Shown: positions 11,932 through 24,827 of the stretch, in pieces
How the letters are laid out: each line of letters starts with the position of its first letter
How positions within the stretch are numbered: position 1 is the stretch's first letter
Source of the DNA: Gigaspora margarita
Lineage: Eukaryota; Glomeromycota; Glomeromycetes; Diversisporales; Gigasporaceae
DNA: 64,000 nucleotides
Reading direction: 5' to 3'
NCBI GenBank assembly: GCA_009809945.1
Contig: WTPW01000360.1
Location: 323,655-387,654 of the forward strand
Position numbers and translations under genes: made by a program
The notes under the pieces: model-generated
Databases searched by the model: none
What the model was told of the DNA's origin: nothing
What the model saw: only the letters and a program-made list of their open reading frames with translations

Positions 11932-12752
11932 TAGAGGTTGGAACCAGTTTTATTTTTACAATTTGGATTTAATTTTTCAACTTCAACTTAAACTGGTTTA
12001 ACCTGAACTTAAATAAACCTGGGTAATTCGGGTTTGCAATTTTAATAAACTCATAAAACCAAATCAACCTGAATTTAAAAAACTGGTTTTCATAGTTGTA
12101 ATAAACCAGTAGTTTAGGACATCCAAATGTCTGTGCTTAGAGTATATTTTAAATCAGAATAGATTGGTTATGCAACCAAAATTCAGCAGATTTAGAACAG
12201 AAGGGATCGAAATTGATAAATTTTGCTAATAATCCAATAATCCACATGCTAAATAAAATTGTCAGACGTTAATTTTGCTATAATATAGTTAGTTATTATT
12301 ATTTATAAATATCAGCCTAAACTTTGGCCAAAATCGAATTCATGTATCTAAATAAATTGCAATAAATGCATTTTAAATTTTAAGAAAATCTGTTAATAGT
12401 GATAGAGTGTATTCTTGTTCCACATATGATATTATATACCTTAGGGTAACACAAATATAATCCAGTATGCTTATACACAGTATTAGTATACTACACCAGC
12501 AAATTAAATACAACATTTGTGAACTCTCCATTCTAGATAGCAGTAAACCATACATTCTGCATGGCTACGTTTATGGTATTTGATTTTTCTGTTTTATTAA
12601 ATTTAATAAATCCAGTTTATTAAATTTGACTTTTTAGTTTTATTCAGTTTTATTAAATTCGATAAATCCAGTTTTATTAAATCTAAAATAAAATATTCGA
12701 ATCATGTTAACTGGTTTTAAATTCGGATACAATAATTCAGTTCCAACCTCTA
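11932..12752. mobile_element. hAT-like element, TTTTATTAAATT-motif family
   Basis: The ends TAGAGGTTGGAAC and GTTCCAACCTCTA are inverted repeats. AATCAGAC is duplicated on both sides (11924-11931, 12753-12760), the 8 bp expected of hAT elements. Subterminal DNA reiterates CAGTTTTATTAAAT and AAACTGGTTT. No transposase is visible, so it is non-autonomous. It lies inside the tRNA-headed retroposon. Confidence 0.85.
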
Positions 12753-13312
12753 AATCAGACCATGGGTGCCTCCAGGGGCGCCCAGGCATTTGTTATATAG
12801 ATGAGAGTACAACTAGCTACACGTACAACTTTTGGTTGTCTAATTTAAGTAGTCCACCTGAAGGTTCTATACTAGTTGCCATATCTGCAACCCAACTAGG
12901 GGTTATCTATTTAAACCCTATGGTTTCTGCTCCTCCTGCCAGTCCTCCTTGTATTACTGGTATAGTTCTCCATTACATAAGCTAGTCAAGGCCAGTTCCA
13001 GATGTATTACAGAATCCCCTTAGGACTACATCGGGAAATTTTTTATGTAGATTCATATCGATATATAACAATTAATCGATATATATCGATTAAAAATTAA
13101 CGATATATATCAATAAACTAGTTTTATACTGATATGTATCTATAATCGATATANAGCGTAAATANAATATAAATCGCTATATANNTATAATCGATTTTAA
13201 TCGTACTTATTGAAACGATATATAACGATTAATGGATATTAATCGCTATAATAGATCGTTAACGATTTTAATTTTTTTTTATTTATTTTATTTATTTATT
13301 TATTTTTTTTAT

Positions 13313-13725
13313 TTATTTTTGCACAGTTGCGCATCCACGTGCATCATATAAAAATAATGATCTTTGATAATTATTTTTTTTATTTTTTTTATCCGTTTGT
13401 TTTTTTTTTTGTTTTCGCTTCTCTTCTCTTCGCTTCTCTTCACATCTTTTCACATCTCTTCGCATCTCTTCGCCAGTTTATTTTTTATTTATTTTTATTT
13501 TTTTTATTTTCATTTATTTATTTTCGCACAGTTGTGCATCCATGTGCATTATATAAAAATAATGATCATCTTTGATAATCATTATTTTTATTTTTTTTAT
13601 TTTTTTTATCTGTTTGTTTTTTTTTTGTCTCGCTTCTCTTCTTTTTATATCTCTTTGTATCTCTTTACATCTTTTCGTATCTCTTCGCATTTCTTCACTT
13701 CTCTTTACTTCTCTTTGCTTCTCTG
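13313..13725. repeat. Duplicated ~200 bp unit rich in TTCTCTTCGCT
   Basis: Two units (about 13318-13490 and 13525-13720) share GCACAGTTGYGCATCCA, GCATATATAAAAATAATGATC-like text and long pyrimidine tracts of TTCTCTTCRCWTC. Long open frames on both strands come from the low-complexity sequence. Confidence 0.7.
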
Positions 13726-13869
13726 GTGTTGTGGTTGGTGTCATCGTTGGTGTCATGTCGCTAGCTAGGTGTTGTTGATGTTCTTGTGGAATGGCTTTAC
13801 GTGCTTCTCTCAGTATTCTTGTAAATAGAGTTGCATAGTTTTTTAGCGTTCTTGTAGATGGTCCGTTTG

Positions 13870-14225
13870 TTTTTCCTGCATTTTTGTAAGTAGGTCTTGC
13901 TCATTTCTCTTGCGTTCGTACAGGGTGGTCTTGCTCGTTTTTCTCGTGTTCGATAGGGTGATCTTCTCATTTCTCTTGTGTTCGTACAGGGTGGTCTTGC
14001 TCGTTTCTCTTGCATTCATACAGTGCTTCTCTTCGCTTCTCTTCGCTTCTCTTCACTTCTCTTCGCTTCTCTTTGCTTATTACCTCTTTTTTTTTGTATC
14101 ATATTTCGTATTGTCATTGTTGCCGTCATTGGTGCCATTGGTGTTGTTCTAGTTGGTGTCGTCACTGGGGTTGTATGGAGTGGTTTTTCTTGTTTCTCTT
14201 GCGTTTGTATGGGGTGGTCTAACAC
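13870..14225. repeat. Minisatellite with GTACAGGGTGGTCTTGCTCG units
   Basis: Units of about 36-39 bp with TTCTCTTGYGTTCGTACAGG recur at about 13910, 13945, 13980 and, diverged, 14190. TTCGCTTCTC repeats (14025-14080) lie between. Arg/Lys-rich open frames across it are repeat artefacts. Confidence 0.65.
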
Positions 14226-15499
14226 TAACGCTTCTGAGAAATAGTTTTTTTTATTTTTTTTTACTTCTTTACTATTTTTTTAGAAAGTAGTGAATATAAG
14301 CAAATACAAGCGAATATAAGCGAATACAAGTGAATATAAGTGAATAAGATAGTTAAAACAAAGAATGGCCAACTGTAGGATGAGGAAATAAGTATATAGG
14401 GCTAGTATTTTTATTGACAAAGTGCAAAAGTAGTTTAAATATTACTATTTTTCATTTTCGTTTTTTTTCATTATTTTTTTTGGTTTCGTTTTTTTGTTGT
14501 TTTTTTTTTTATTGTAAAGAATATATATTAATATATAAAATATATAATATTGAGTAAAAACATATATTTAATTTAAAATATAATATATAATAATAATAAA
14601 TAAAAAATATAAAATTTTATATTAAATTGCGAAAACTTGCGAAAACCTGTAAAACATTTAAAAATTTGCAAAAAGCATGATTATGTGAATATAATAATTA
14701 TTAATTGATATCATATTCGATATATATCGATTAACCGGTATTCGATAAATATCGATTAACCAGATATATATCGATTGCTATCACTATCGATAATAATCGA
14801 TAGGGGTATTGAGTATCGATATATATCTTATCGGTTAGTAATCGATATATATCTATATATAAAATTTGCTGATGCAGTTTATCTTTGCAAACACTTGGTA
14901 GAGCAGTTTCTGTCCCACACAGATATTACCTATGCTTTAGTAACTTTTTACCGTTATCTACTTCTGCCCTTGCAAGGTTTACTCCAATCCTAGCACTCAC
15001 CTCTACCATCCTACCAGTCCTTACACCAGATCCACAAACTTCCAAACTAGTTAGCATGGAAGAGTTGATATGGCTTTCTTCTCTTGGTACCTACTGCTAG
15101 AACATAAGTTCTTTTCCTTCAGTATGACTTCTGTGGCCAGGTTGGTGGACCTCCTCCTCAAAAGTCTTGTTCTAATTCTCTAGCTCTGGTTTCTAATATT
15201 CCAGCTTTGGTAGCACCATCAAAGATCTTTGCTACCTCCCTACTTGGGACTTGCCAAACGGGGTTTTATTTTTCTGGTTTCTTAGATTTTGTGTACCAAA
15301 GCTCCTATTCAAGATAGTGTACCAAGCAACCGATCAACAAGAAACAGATACCAGAACACAGACCTATTTTTCAAATCATTGCTAGTGGGATTTGAACCCT
15401 AAACCTGCTGCTTGGGGTAACAACTTACCAACTATTCTAAGTTACCACACCCTTTTTATTTAAATTTTATAATATATAAAAGTTATATAGTTAGATAAA

Positions 15500-16345
15500 A
15501 AGTGGTATTTTGACGAATAGAAGTAATTTGACAAATTTAGAATATCTTGTAGTACAATGATCAGAATTATATAATTTTTATACTATTCGATTTGGCTCAT
15601 CAAAATGGATTGAATAGTACAAAAGTCATCTAATTCCAATTACTGTATCTTGAGATATCATTAATTAAGTGTTGTACAAAAACAATTTTAAGCGAAATAA
15701 AACTTTGGCTATAAGGTAAGTGCCTTATGATACTAAGTTAATCGATATTCTCACTTTAAATAAAGTTGTTCGAATATAAATTACACATACTCTGAAATTT
15801 TGATGAAATTTAGATCTTTTATTAATTGACTTTTACAAAATATGTTTCTATGAAAAAATTTAAAATGCTTTTGTAGAAACATATTTTGTAAAAGTCAATT
15901 AATAAAAAGTTATCTAAATTTCATCAAAATTTCAAAGTATGTGTATTTTATATTGCGAACAACTTTACTTAAAGTGAAATGGTCGATTCACTTAGTATCA
16001 TAAGGCACTTGCCTTATAGCCAAAGTTTTATTTTGTCAGGATATCTCTCAAATTGTTTTTATATTTTTTATACAGTGATCCAGTGATTGGAATTGGATTA
16101 TCTTTGCACCATTTAAGATAGGCTTTCTTATATGGTTTGTGTAATAAAGTTTTGTCATGTGATTGTTCACGAGATTTTTACAACCAATCACATAACAGTA
16201 TTTTGCCCAAACTTTGTTATACAAAATATGTGAGAAAGCCTACCCTCAATTTATCTCAATGAGCTAAATTGAATGGTATAAAAATTATTTAATTCTAATC
16301 ATTGTATCACAAAATATTCTAAATTTGTCAAATTACCCCTACCCC
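15500..16345. mobile_element. Foldback palindrome ~0.8 kb
   Basis: The sequence is self-complementary about a centre near 15860: AAAGTCAATTAATAAAA, GCCTTATAGCCAAAGTTTTA and AATATTCTAAATTTGTCAAA each appear in both orientations. Each arm contains the GGTACC-type palindromic module in degenerate form. The right arm is longer because of the insert at 16119-16242. Confidence 0.75.
16119..16242. mobile_element. 124 bp MITE inside a palindrome arm
   Basis: TAGGCTTTCTTATATGG on the left is mirrored with gaps by TATGTGAGAAAGCCTA on the right. A second paired stretch (AAGTTTTGTCATGTGATTG / CAATCACATAACAG) follows. The opposite arm of the host palindrome lacks it. Confidence 0.65.
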
Positions 16346-16663
16346 TCTAAAATTTAACTTTTTTTATGATATACATATCTGGTTGCTATTATCTAAAACA
16401 ATTTCACTATACTACTATATTTATATAAAACTTGTTCAATATTACTTATAAGTTTTAAACAAATAAATAAAAAATTTTTATATATTAAAATAAAAAAAAA
16501 TTTATATGAGCTACTTTAACTTTGTCCAAATATTCCTTTTTACTTTACAATATATAAAATTTATTAATATATAAAATTTATATAAAAAATTTATTTAGAT
16601 ATTTATAGTATATAAAGTTATTTAATTATAATACATAAAATTTATAAATATATAATTTAATAA

Positions 16664-16870
16664 TTTAGTGCACCCTGCACTATAGTGCACTTTATAGTAA
16701 CAAATAACAAATACAAACAATGATTAGAGTTAGAATTAGGGTTAAAATTAGAATTATAAAATTATATTAAAATTGCGAAAAGAATATTTTTTGTTAAAAG
16801 TGCAACAGGGGTTATCTAGTAAAAGTTTGAGAAACATAAAGGGGGTGCACCGCAGTGCAAGTGCACTAAA
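16664..16870. mobile_element. Small MITE with TTTAGTGCAC termini
   Basis: TTTAGTGCACCCTGCAC opposes GTGCAAGTGCACTAAA, with GTGCAC motifs reiterated near each end. The interior contains TTAGGG-like text. No convincing target duplication. Confidence 0.55.
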
Positions 16871-16949
16871 TTTTAAAACCCATATTTAAATAAGTTTTTT
16901 TATAAATTTATTTTTATATAAAGTATTGTGACAGAGTTAAGAGAAATTT

Positions 16950-17420
16950 GGTATAATACTAGATCTATTGGTTCAAATTGAATGGTTTTGGTACCATTCA
17001 ATTTGTTTCGAGAAGACAAATCGAATGATACCAAAATTATTCAATTTGGATTACAGGATCACAAGTTATTTACAATCATATGTTATATGAAAATGGAAAA
17101 GTATTGTAGTGAATAAGGAAATTGTGGCAGATTCGCAATTACTCATAACATATCAGAACAATTTAATACCTTTTACACCATTCAAATTATCTCATCAAGA
17201 TGATTCAAATGGTACAAAAATCATTTGATTTTGATTACTAGTTACAAAATATTGGTATTAGAATAGTATCCAAATATAATATATTAATTTTTTTGATTTA
17301 AACATTTAAATACCAATATTTTATAACCCAATAATTAAATTTAAACAATTTTTGTATTATTTGAATCATCTCAATAAAACAATTTGAATAGTATAAAAAT
17401 TAGTTAGTTTGGTCTAATAG
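16950..17420. repeat. Run of GGTACC-type palindromic modules
   Basis: Complete or partial copies of the ~100 bp module lie at about 16960-17060, 17185-17245 and 17335-17410. Each is a pair of arms such as GGTTTTGGTACCATTCAATT and its mirror, separated by a short loop. The modules are followed by CACAAGTTAT or ATAAAATATTG text. Confidence 0.65.
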
Positions 17421-17955
17421 GTCACAAGTTATAGTAGATCTACACAATACCTATAACTGTTACAATACCTATATTATTTTAAGTTTAAATAGATTTACAA
17501 AAATTTTATATATAAAAATTAACATATATAATTTAGAAAATTACTTCAATTTACAGGCTATGAAATTCATATCCTTGTTTCAAAAAAGTTTTTTATTTAA
17601 GTTAGATTAGAGTTAGTGTTAGAGTTAGAGTTAGAGTTAAGTTAGGGTTATAATAAATAGTTTGCTTTATAGTAAAATTTAGCAAAGAATTTTTTTTGTA
17701 TAAAAAAAAGGAGTTTCATAAGCTAGATTTTGTGTTATAAGTAATTTTTGATTTTTTGTAAAAAAAGCTTTGTTTTTTTTATACAAAAAAAATTGCAGAT
17801 TATGCTAATTCTGCAATTTTAATTGACAAATGCAGGCTGTGAATTTATAGCCTGTAAAGATTAGCAATACTCTATAATTTTATATAATACAGTGCAAACA
17901 ATCTAGTCCAACCAATAAAAATTTTTAAGGCCAAATTTAGATTTTATTTTTTATA

Positions 17956-19086
17956 AGATAGATATAAGTATTATGGTACAGTTAAGTATTTTGGCTAATA
18001 ATACATGATTTATCAATCAGAATTAAATGATTTTGGTACTATTGGATTTGTCATATCAAAGCTAATCAAATAATACCAAAATCATTTAATTCTAATTACT
18101 AGATCATAAGATTTTATTAATTAAAAAATACAAAGTAAAATAATAAATTATAATGCAGGTACCATTTATAGCACACATACTATTTTTTATGATCTATTGA
18201 GATCTATTGATCAGAATCGAATAATTTTGGTACTATTCGATTCGTCTCATAGAGATGAATCAAATAGTACTACAATTATATGATTTTGACTGATATTTCT
18301 TGATATATCATAATTTACCAAAATAAGCTATGCAAAGCAAAATTTAAAATTAATATAAAATAAAGAAAACTCTTGGTAGAACAGTTCGTTTTTAATAATT
18401 TTACCACCAAAATGTTTGCCTTAAAGAGGCAATTTCAGCAAGCCCAAACTCGCTAAATTCAATTACGGAATCATATAGGATTGCTAAAAGTTTTGTATTG
18501 TTTTTAATAAAAATTTGATTAGTTAAACTTAATTATTTTTATCAAAACAATAATAAAACCTTAATGATTCTGTGATTCCATAATTGGATTTTAGTGAGCT
18601 TGGGCTTGTTGGAGTTGCATCTTCAAGATGGACATTTTGGTAGTAAAATTATTGAAAATGGTCTGTTCTACCAAGAGTTATTTATTATTTTATATTAATT
18701 TTAAAATTTGATTTGCGCAGCTTATTTTGGTTAAATTATGATATCTTGAGAAGTATCAATTAGAAACTTATAATTTTGGTACTATTTGATTCTTCTTAAT
18801 GAGATGAGTTGAATGGTGCCAAAATTACACAATTATGATTGATAGTTATAAGATATTACTGTATACTACAATACTTTTATTGCTATAATATCCATATCTA
18901 CTTTAAATATTACTTTAATAGTAATTCTCAGGATTCGTTGGTCAGAATTTTACGATTTCGGTACCATTCAATTCATCTCACTGAGATGAATTGATTGGTA
19001 CCAAAATTATAGAATTCTGATTAGTAAATCATTAGATTTTAGTAGTGCACCATAATTGGTAGTATACTATAATACTATATTCACCT
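17956..19086. mobile_element. pogo-family foldback MITE, copy 1
   Basis: The termini AGATAGATATAAGTATTAT and, inverted, AGGTGAATATAGTATTATA are flanked by TA on both sides. The whole element folds about a centre near 18520 and includes four GGTACC-type palindromic modules. It is a full-length relative of 27001-28130, and its ends resemble those of the pogo-like transposon at 40701-44195. Confidence 0.75.
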
Positions 19087-19277
19087 TATATATGAAGAGG
19101 CCAATTTGAAAATTTAGCTAAGGGAAGTGACAAAAATCAAATGATTTTTTAGGGGAGAGAGGGGTAAAAAATGCTAAAATTATATATAGGAACCTGACCA
19201 AATCTATATTATAGAAGGGGGAGGGGAGTAGGCCTCTAATAAAAAATAATCAGGTGATTAATGATACTGTCCTAATA

Positions 19278-22249
19278 CAGTGGCCTACCATATTATTATA
19301 GACACTTTTTAAAATTTTATATTGAGCTAAATAAATAAGATATAAATCTAAAAATTATATATATTATTCTTTAAATCTAAAATTTTTAAATAAAAAAAGT
19401 TTGCAAAATTCTATGCAGAAGTTTTTAAGTTAATTCAAGTTACACAATTTTGTATAATGTTATACTTGCACAAAATTAGTAATTTTAAAAAATTAGTTAT
19501 TACAATTACTATACATTAAAAAAATTTTTTATTAAGGCCACACAAACTTATACTATTGGTTTTCATATCCCAGCCAGGTCAGTGAGATAGGGTTTTGAAA
19601 TTTTAATTTTTTAATATATTAGCCAATAGAAATTCTCCATTCATAATTATGTGAACAGAGCGAATTTTTAATATAGTAAAGATTATCAATCAATTACATA
19701 TATAAATAATAATAATAATACATAAATATAAAACTTTAACTTTTACTAAATTGCACCTATAGTATTTTACATAGCTTATTGATTAGTGCAATATGTTCTA
19801 AGTAAAAATGCTCTACACTCTTTACCTAACTTTAAATACTAACACAGTATAAAAATTTTGTGCTAAAATTTTTTTTATATTCTAAACTTAGAAAATATAA
19901 TAAAACATATGGTAGATGCAAAACCACCATAGGTGCATTTTATAATAAATGAACTTTAATAGTGCTTCTTTTATTTTTATTCTACTTAAAAAATTTGATC
20001 TTTAAATGGTTTTGGATCGTCTCTTTATCTGTGGGGCATACAGAGCATTATAGGTGTCCCTTTTCATTTGATGTTGTAATGAATATATGTCTTTGTAGTT
20101 GAGAATATAATTATGAAAATTAGAGCTACCAAGGGTAGCGAGCTCTTATCCTATATGTTTTTCAGATTTGTTAAATAAAGTCAATCAGATTGTTTGAATA
20201 AAATCAGCTAATTGAGCATTAATAATATCATTTCTTTTTTATTGAACTATAGTTCTTTATAATTCACATACATATTGATAGTGATTGCAGGATTAATTAT
20301 GTTCTTGGTCAGTTTATTTATATATTCGTTTATTGTTGTTCTATATATGTAAAAGAAACAGTAGTATCTTTTTTGTGTATAGGGTTTTAGTACATTATTA
20401 GGGTTAAAAGCCTTTTGTACATGTTTTGCTATTGGTAATCTTCGATATAGATTTTTTGATCAAACTTTGTAAGTATTGATATAGTATTTTTACTATTAAT
20501 GTTATTTTCATAATGGTTTAGCATTTATTTATATCAATTTACACAGTGAATATTGGTTACTTAACTTGGTCAATTTGACAATTATTATATAGTATCTGTA
20601 TTATATTTATTTTGCTTGTATTTGCTCATAAACAAGCGAAACAAAATAATGTAACATTAAGGTTTTAGAATTAAAATGTGAGAATGACCTTAATAAAAAT
20701 AAATTGCACATTATTTCATTTTATTTCTTTTAATAAGTTTGAATTAATGATCTTTGTCATTATTCCTACACTATAGTAGAATTGTTCCAATGAATTTTTT
20801 GACAGGTATTGCCCCTCTCCTATCGAGCAATCTACACAGTTGTTTATAACATTGTATAACATGCTCTTTTTTTACTATATATTTTCATTATTTTGACTAT
20901 TGTCTCAACTGGCCACATTTAATATTTTTCAGCATACATTCAGAATGGATCCCACTACCTACTCTTATTTATATACCTTCCTGGCAACCCACACAAATTA
21001 TGCATTGCTCTAATGCGGTTGGGTGGGTGGGATTGATATAACCAGAGGGTTTGCAAAAGAGACAAAGTTAATTCCCATTATTTTTCACTTACTAAATTTC
21101 TACGATATAATTAATTAATTAATTACTACGATTCAATTACCTTATAATTAATTAATTACTAAGATACTTTCATCAATGTTCATATTACTAATTCCCTAAT
21201 TACCTCATACTTATATTCTACGTACCAAAAAGATATTACAAATTAAAATAAATTATTTATGTTAGTAAAATTAACCAAGAAACAACTCTTTATTCTCCAA
21301 ATTGAATGATAATTCTGAGTTGTTCTTTGCTCCGATTTACAAAAAATCATATTGATTCAAAATACTAATAGTATTGGTCAGAAGGACTGCTTTAAATTTT
21401 CCCAAAAGAAAACATCACAGTGATCTAAGCCAGACCAGTCTGGGACTAGGCTGTGAAATGCTAAACTTAAATAATTAGCTTTCAAAGTGAAGAATTCAAA
21501 GGAAACAAAGTTTGCCTGTATAACAGTATAAAGAATAAAGTTTAAATTTTTAATATATAAAATTTTTTACCGGCCAGGTATCCGGGTTGTAAGACAATAA
21601 AATTTTTAAATAAAAATTTTTTATAAAAAAAAATTTTTTTAAAAAAAATTAAAATCTGAGTTGCCGGGTCACGAAAGGTTACTTGGTGATATGAAAACAA
21701 TAGTATAAGTTTGTATGACCTAAGTAAACTATATTTAATTATTATATAAAATTTGTTTAGTGTAATAAATTACATATAATTCTAAATTTTTAATATCTTT
21801 TAAAAAATTTTAAGCAAAATATTATTATTTAAAGTTTAAAATAAAATTAACAAATTACCAAATATAGTAATATATTACTATATATAGAAATATCTAAATA
21901 TTTTTTAAAAAATTATAAAATTTTTAAAATATATACAATTTGTTATGCTAAATGACTTTATTAAAAAAATTTCTAGCTTTTTAATAAAAAAAGTTTTAAT
22001 ATATACTAAAATTTATAATTTATATTTTCATTAAACCTATATCAAAAACTAGTAAATCGTACAAATGAAAAAATCTAAAAAAATTTTAAACTTAATTATT
22101 TCAAAAAGTACTGCATAGAATTTTATAATTTTTTTTATTTAAAAGCTTTAGATTCAACTTATATTCTATATAATTTTTAGCTTTATAACTTATTTATTAG
22201 CTCAATATAAAATTTCAAAAAGTGTTTATAAAAAAATAGTAGACCACTA
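19278..22249. mobile_element. ~3 kb TIR element, no transposase seen
   Basis: The left end CAGTGGCCTACC and right end, inverted, TAGTGGTCTAC are flanked by TA. The inverted similarity continues over about 200 bp (AAAATTTTATATTGAGCTAA; TCTATGCAG). A second inverted pair lies at about 19545-19600 and 21665-21725 (CACAAACTTATACTATTG). Terminal text resembles 45471-50664. Between the arms I see no coherent coding sequence. Confidence 0.6.
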
Positions 22250-22259
22250 TATTTATATA

Positions 22260-23550
22260 TAAGGTGAGAAAATTTAATTTTTAATATATATAAAAATAAA
22301 TTAATTGCTTAAAGAGAAAATTTACTTTTTTTATACATATAAAGTGGCCAAATTTCATATTTAATTACAAGAATACTATAATTTCAATCTGCTATAACTT
22401 TTTATAAATAGATTTAAAAAAAATTTAAGAACATAAATATACCAAATACTTTAGTAAATCTAGTATAGAAAAGCTTAAAAATTTATAACAATTACTATCT
22501 TAATGCCATAAATCTAATAGAGAGATAATAGTCAATTAATATCAATTGTGTGCATTAATATTTTATTTAATATATTTGTGCTTTTGATTTGTTATACACT
22601 AGGCTTATTATGCACAATTATATTACAAGTTGTTTTTTTATAAAATCTATATAGATTTACAACTTTATATAAATATTATATAAACTACAATGCAGATAGT
22701 CTTGTCTTGACCAATAAAATTAATGAAATTCAAATTGCAAATCCTTCTTCAAAAAAAATAGTAAACAAAAAATACTATCTTAAAATAATAAATCAAAACA
22801 AGCTAAACACTTTCTTCTATTGGCTAATTTTTTTTAAAAAATTGAAATTTAGATTCCTGATTTTTAGACCTGGCCAGGTTATAAAATCTAACAAATTAAT
22901 TTTGTATAGCCTAATAAAGAACTGAACAAGAATTTATTTATTAAATTAAAAAAAAAATAATACAAGTAATATTTTAAATAACAAAATTTTATTAATATCT
23001 ATCAAATTTGTATAGTCTGGTGCAAAAAGAATGATATACCGATCTATATATAATAAAAAATTTTTTCTAAAATTTAATATAAATATTTAAATAACTTTTT
23101 TATTATATATGTTTTAGAAAATATTTAAATATATAAATTTTATTAAAAAATTTTGTTTTATAAAAAGTTTTATTAATTACTTATTCTTTCAATTAGTAAA
23201 ATATGAAAATATAAATATACTAAAATTAAAAAAATTATTTTATCTATATATAAAAATTTTTTAATTTTTAATCTATTTATAATTTTTTTATGCTAAATAA
23301 AACAAGTTCTAAGTTATTTTATAATATAATATTTATTATCTTTTTATAAATATTTTATAGTGTAATTATTTTTTAAAATTTAATATTTTTTTTAAAAAGC
23401 AAAAAAATACCTTTTGAAAAAAAATATTTTTGTTACTAATTTACAACTTTATACAAGTTTTATTGTACAAGTATATTTTTTTATATGCTAAATATATAGT
23501 TAAAATTTAGCTTAATTGAATTCGTACTTGTTAAAATATAATTTTTAAAT
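22260..23550. other. Extremely AT-rich gene-free stretch
   Basis: Almost pure A/T with no recognisable gene. A 72-codon open frame at 22707-22925 has Lys/Asn/Ile-rich composition typical of chance in such DNA. Confidence 0.5.
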
Positions 23551-23554
23551 ATTT

Positions 23555-23801
23555 GAAGAAGCCCACAGCAAAAGGATGCTTCGGGACAACCAATCAAATT
23601 TTGAGATTTTACAAAATAACCAAAAAATAAGTGAATATTTTTATAAAAACAACCTTTAATATTAAATCTATTAATAAAAAAGTATAATTTCAATTTATTA
23701 TTTGATACTATTATATAGATGATAATTATATACCAACTTTGGTCATGATTTTTTCAACATGATATGATTGTTCCAAAGCATCCTTTTGCTATGGGTTCTT
23801 C
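23555..23801. mobile_element. MITE with AGCAAAAGGATGCTT termini
   Basis: Left GAAGAAGCCCACAGCAAAAG and right, inverted, GAAGAACCCATAGCAAAAG continue in GGATGCTTYGG. TATTT flanks both ends. Confidence 0.65.
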
Positions 23802-24040
23802 TATTTAATAATAATTACTGTATATAAAATTACTACATATAGTATATATATAACTTTATTATAATAAATTAGTTTTTAATTTATATTTTAATAACTATGA
23901 AACGATAATTTTTTATTCTGACAATCATGAACAAAAAGATCTCAGAAAAGGTGGGCAGGTCAATTTATAATAAACTAACATATATCTGTATTCTTTTTTC
24001 TTTTCTTAAAATCAATAAATTACCATACTCCTGATAAATA

Positions 24041-24258
24041 ATTGTCATAGCTGATGCTGAAAACGGCTGATGCTGAAATTTGGGGTCACAATTTAAAAAT
24101 ATATGCCCTGCTAAAATCCACATATAATTCTAACCCTAAACCCTAATCCAACCCTAAAAAAAAAGTGGACAAAATTACTCTAAAAAATTTTTAAAAAATT
24201 TGTATCAACATAGGTCAAAATTTCAGCATCAACTGTTTTCAGTATTAGCTGCAACAAT
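24041..24258. mobile_element. MITE with GCTGATGCTGAAAACRG repeats
   Basis: ATTGTCATAGCTGATGCTGA on the left matches the inverse of the right end (ATTGTTGCAGCTAATACTGA). A second internal pair carries TGATGCTGAAATTT. A CCCTAA-rich tract lies in the middle. Confidence 0.65.
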
Positions 24259-24289
24259 AATTTAAATAATGCATTATTTATTTATTTAA

Positions 24290-24827
24290 TTCGTGATCCA
24301 TATGCCAAGCAGTGAAAATCTATAGTAATATATGGGGCAAATCAATTATTGTTTATCAAATTTCTGGACTCTGGCACTGCCAGAGCAATAGCGAATTATT
24401 TTATTAAGCTAACCTTGCTTCTCCACTAATTGAAAGTTGTAGAGCACATTTTTGCGATTCTAATGGTGGTAAAATGATTAAAATTCAGTAGATCACAAGA
24501 TATCGTTAAAAAACGTTTCGCGACCATATAGAGTTTCTATATAAACAATATTATTGTTTACATAGAAACTCTATATGGTCGCGAAACGTTTTTTAACGAT
24601 ATCTTGTGATCTACTGGTCCAATTTTAATCATTTTACCACCATTAGAATCGCAAGAATGTGCTCTACAACTTTCAATTAGTGGAGAAGCAAGGTTAGCTT
24701 AATAAAATAATTCGCTATTGCTCTGGCAGTGCCAGATTCCAGAAATTTGATAAACAATAATTGATTTACCCCAATTTTACTATATATGGTAATATATATA
24801 GCCACTGTTTGGTATACGGATCACGAA
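24290..24827. mobile_element. 538 bp near-perfect foldback with TTAA flanks
   Basis: Two arms of about 265 bp are almost perfect reverse complements, meeting near 24551. The ends are TTCGTGATCC and GGATCACGAA, each flanked by TTAA (24286-24289, 24828-24831), as for TTAA-targeting transposons. The arms share CTCTGGCAGTGCCAGA, AAAGTTGTAGAGCACATT and ACGTTTTTTAACGATATC. It would form a very long hairpin if transcribed. Confidence 0.85.

Larger units (their letters stand above)
13045..14865. mobile_element. Element with reiterated ATCGATATATATCGAT motif
   Basis: Both ends (about 13060-13260 and 14700-14860) are dense in ATCGATATATATCGAT and variants, with simple-repeat cargo between. Exact termini and target duplication could not be fixed. 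The design matches the other motif-reiterating elements in this window. It interrupts the tRNA-headed retroposon body. Confidence 0.5.
11876..15452 (-). mobile_element. tRNA-headed retroposon (SINE-like), interrupted twice
   Basis: On the minus strand the element starts GGGTGTGGTAACTTAG at 15452. An A-box-like region (TAGTTGGTAAGTTG, about 15424-15440) and a B box GGTTCAAATCC (15388-15398) follow, as in tRNA-derived SINEs. It ends in poly-A, read as T on the plus strand at 11872-11882. TTTTTATTTAAATTTT occurs at both ends (11860-11875 and 15453-15468), a 16 bp target-site duplication in AT-rich DNA. Two inserts split it (11932-12752 and about 13045-14865), leaving about 930 bp of body at 11883-11931, 12753-13045 and 14865-15452. 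The body is less AT-rich than its surroundings. That is long for a SINE, so a composite or a LINE tail is possible. Confidence 0.75.

Noticed and set aside
13327-14244. Several overlapping frames on both strands, some Arg/Lys-rich
   Set aside because: They follow tandem pyrimidine-rich repeats and change frame between repeat units.
15388-15452. Functional tRNA gene
   Set aside because: The A and B boxes are present, but the sequence leads into a poly-A-tailed body with a target duplication, and no complete cloverleaf is evident.
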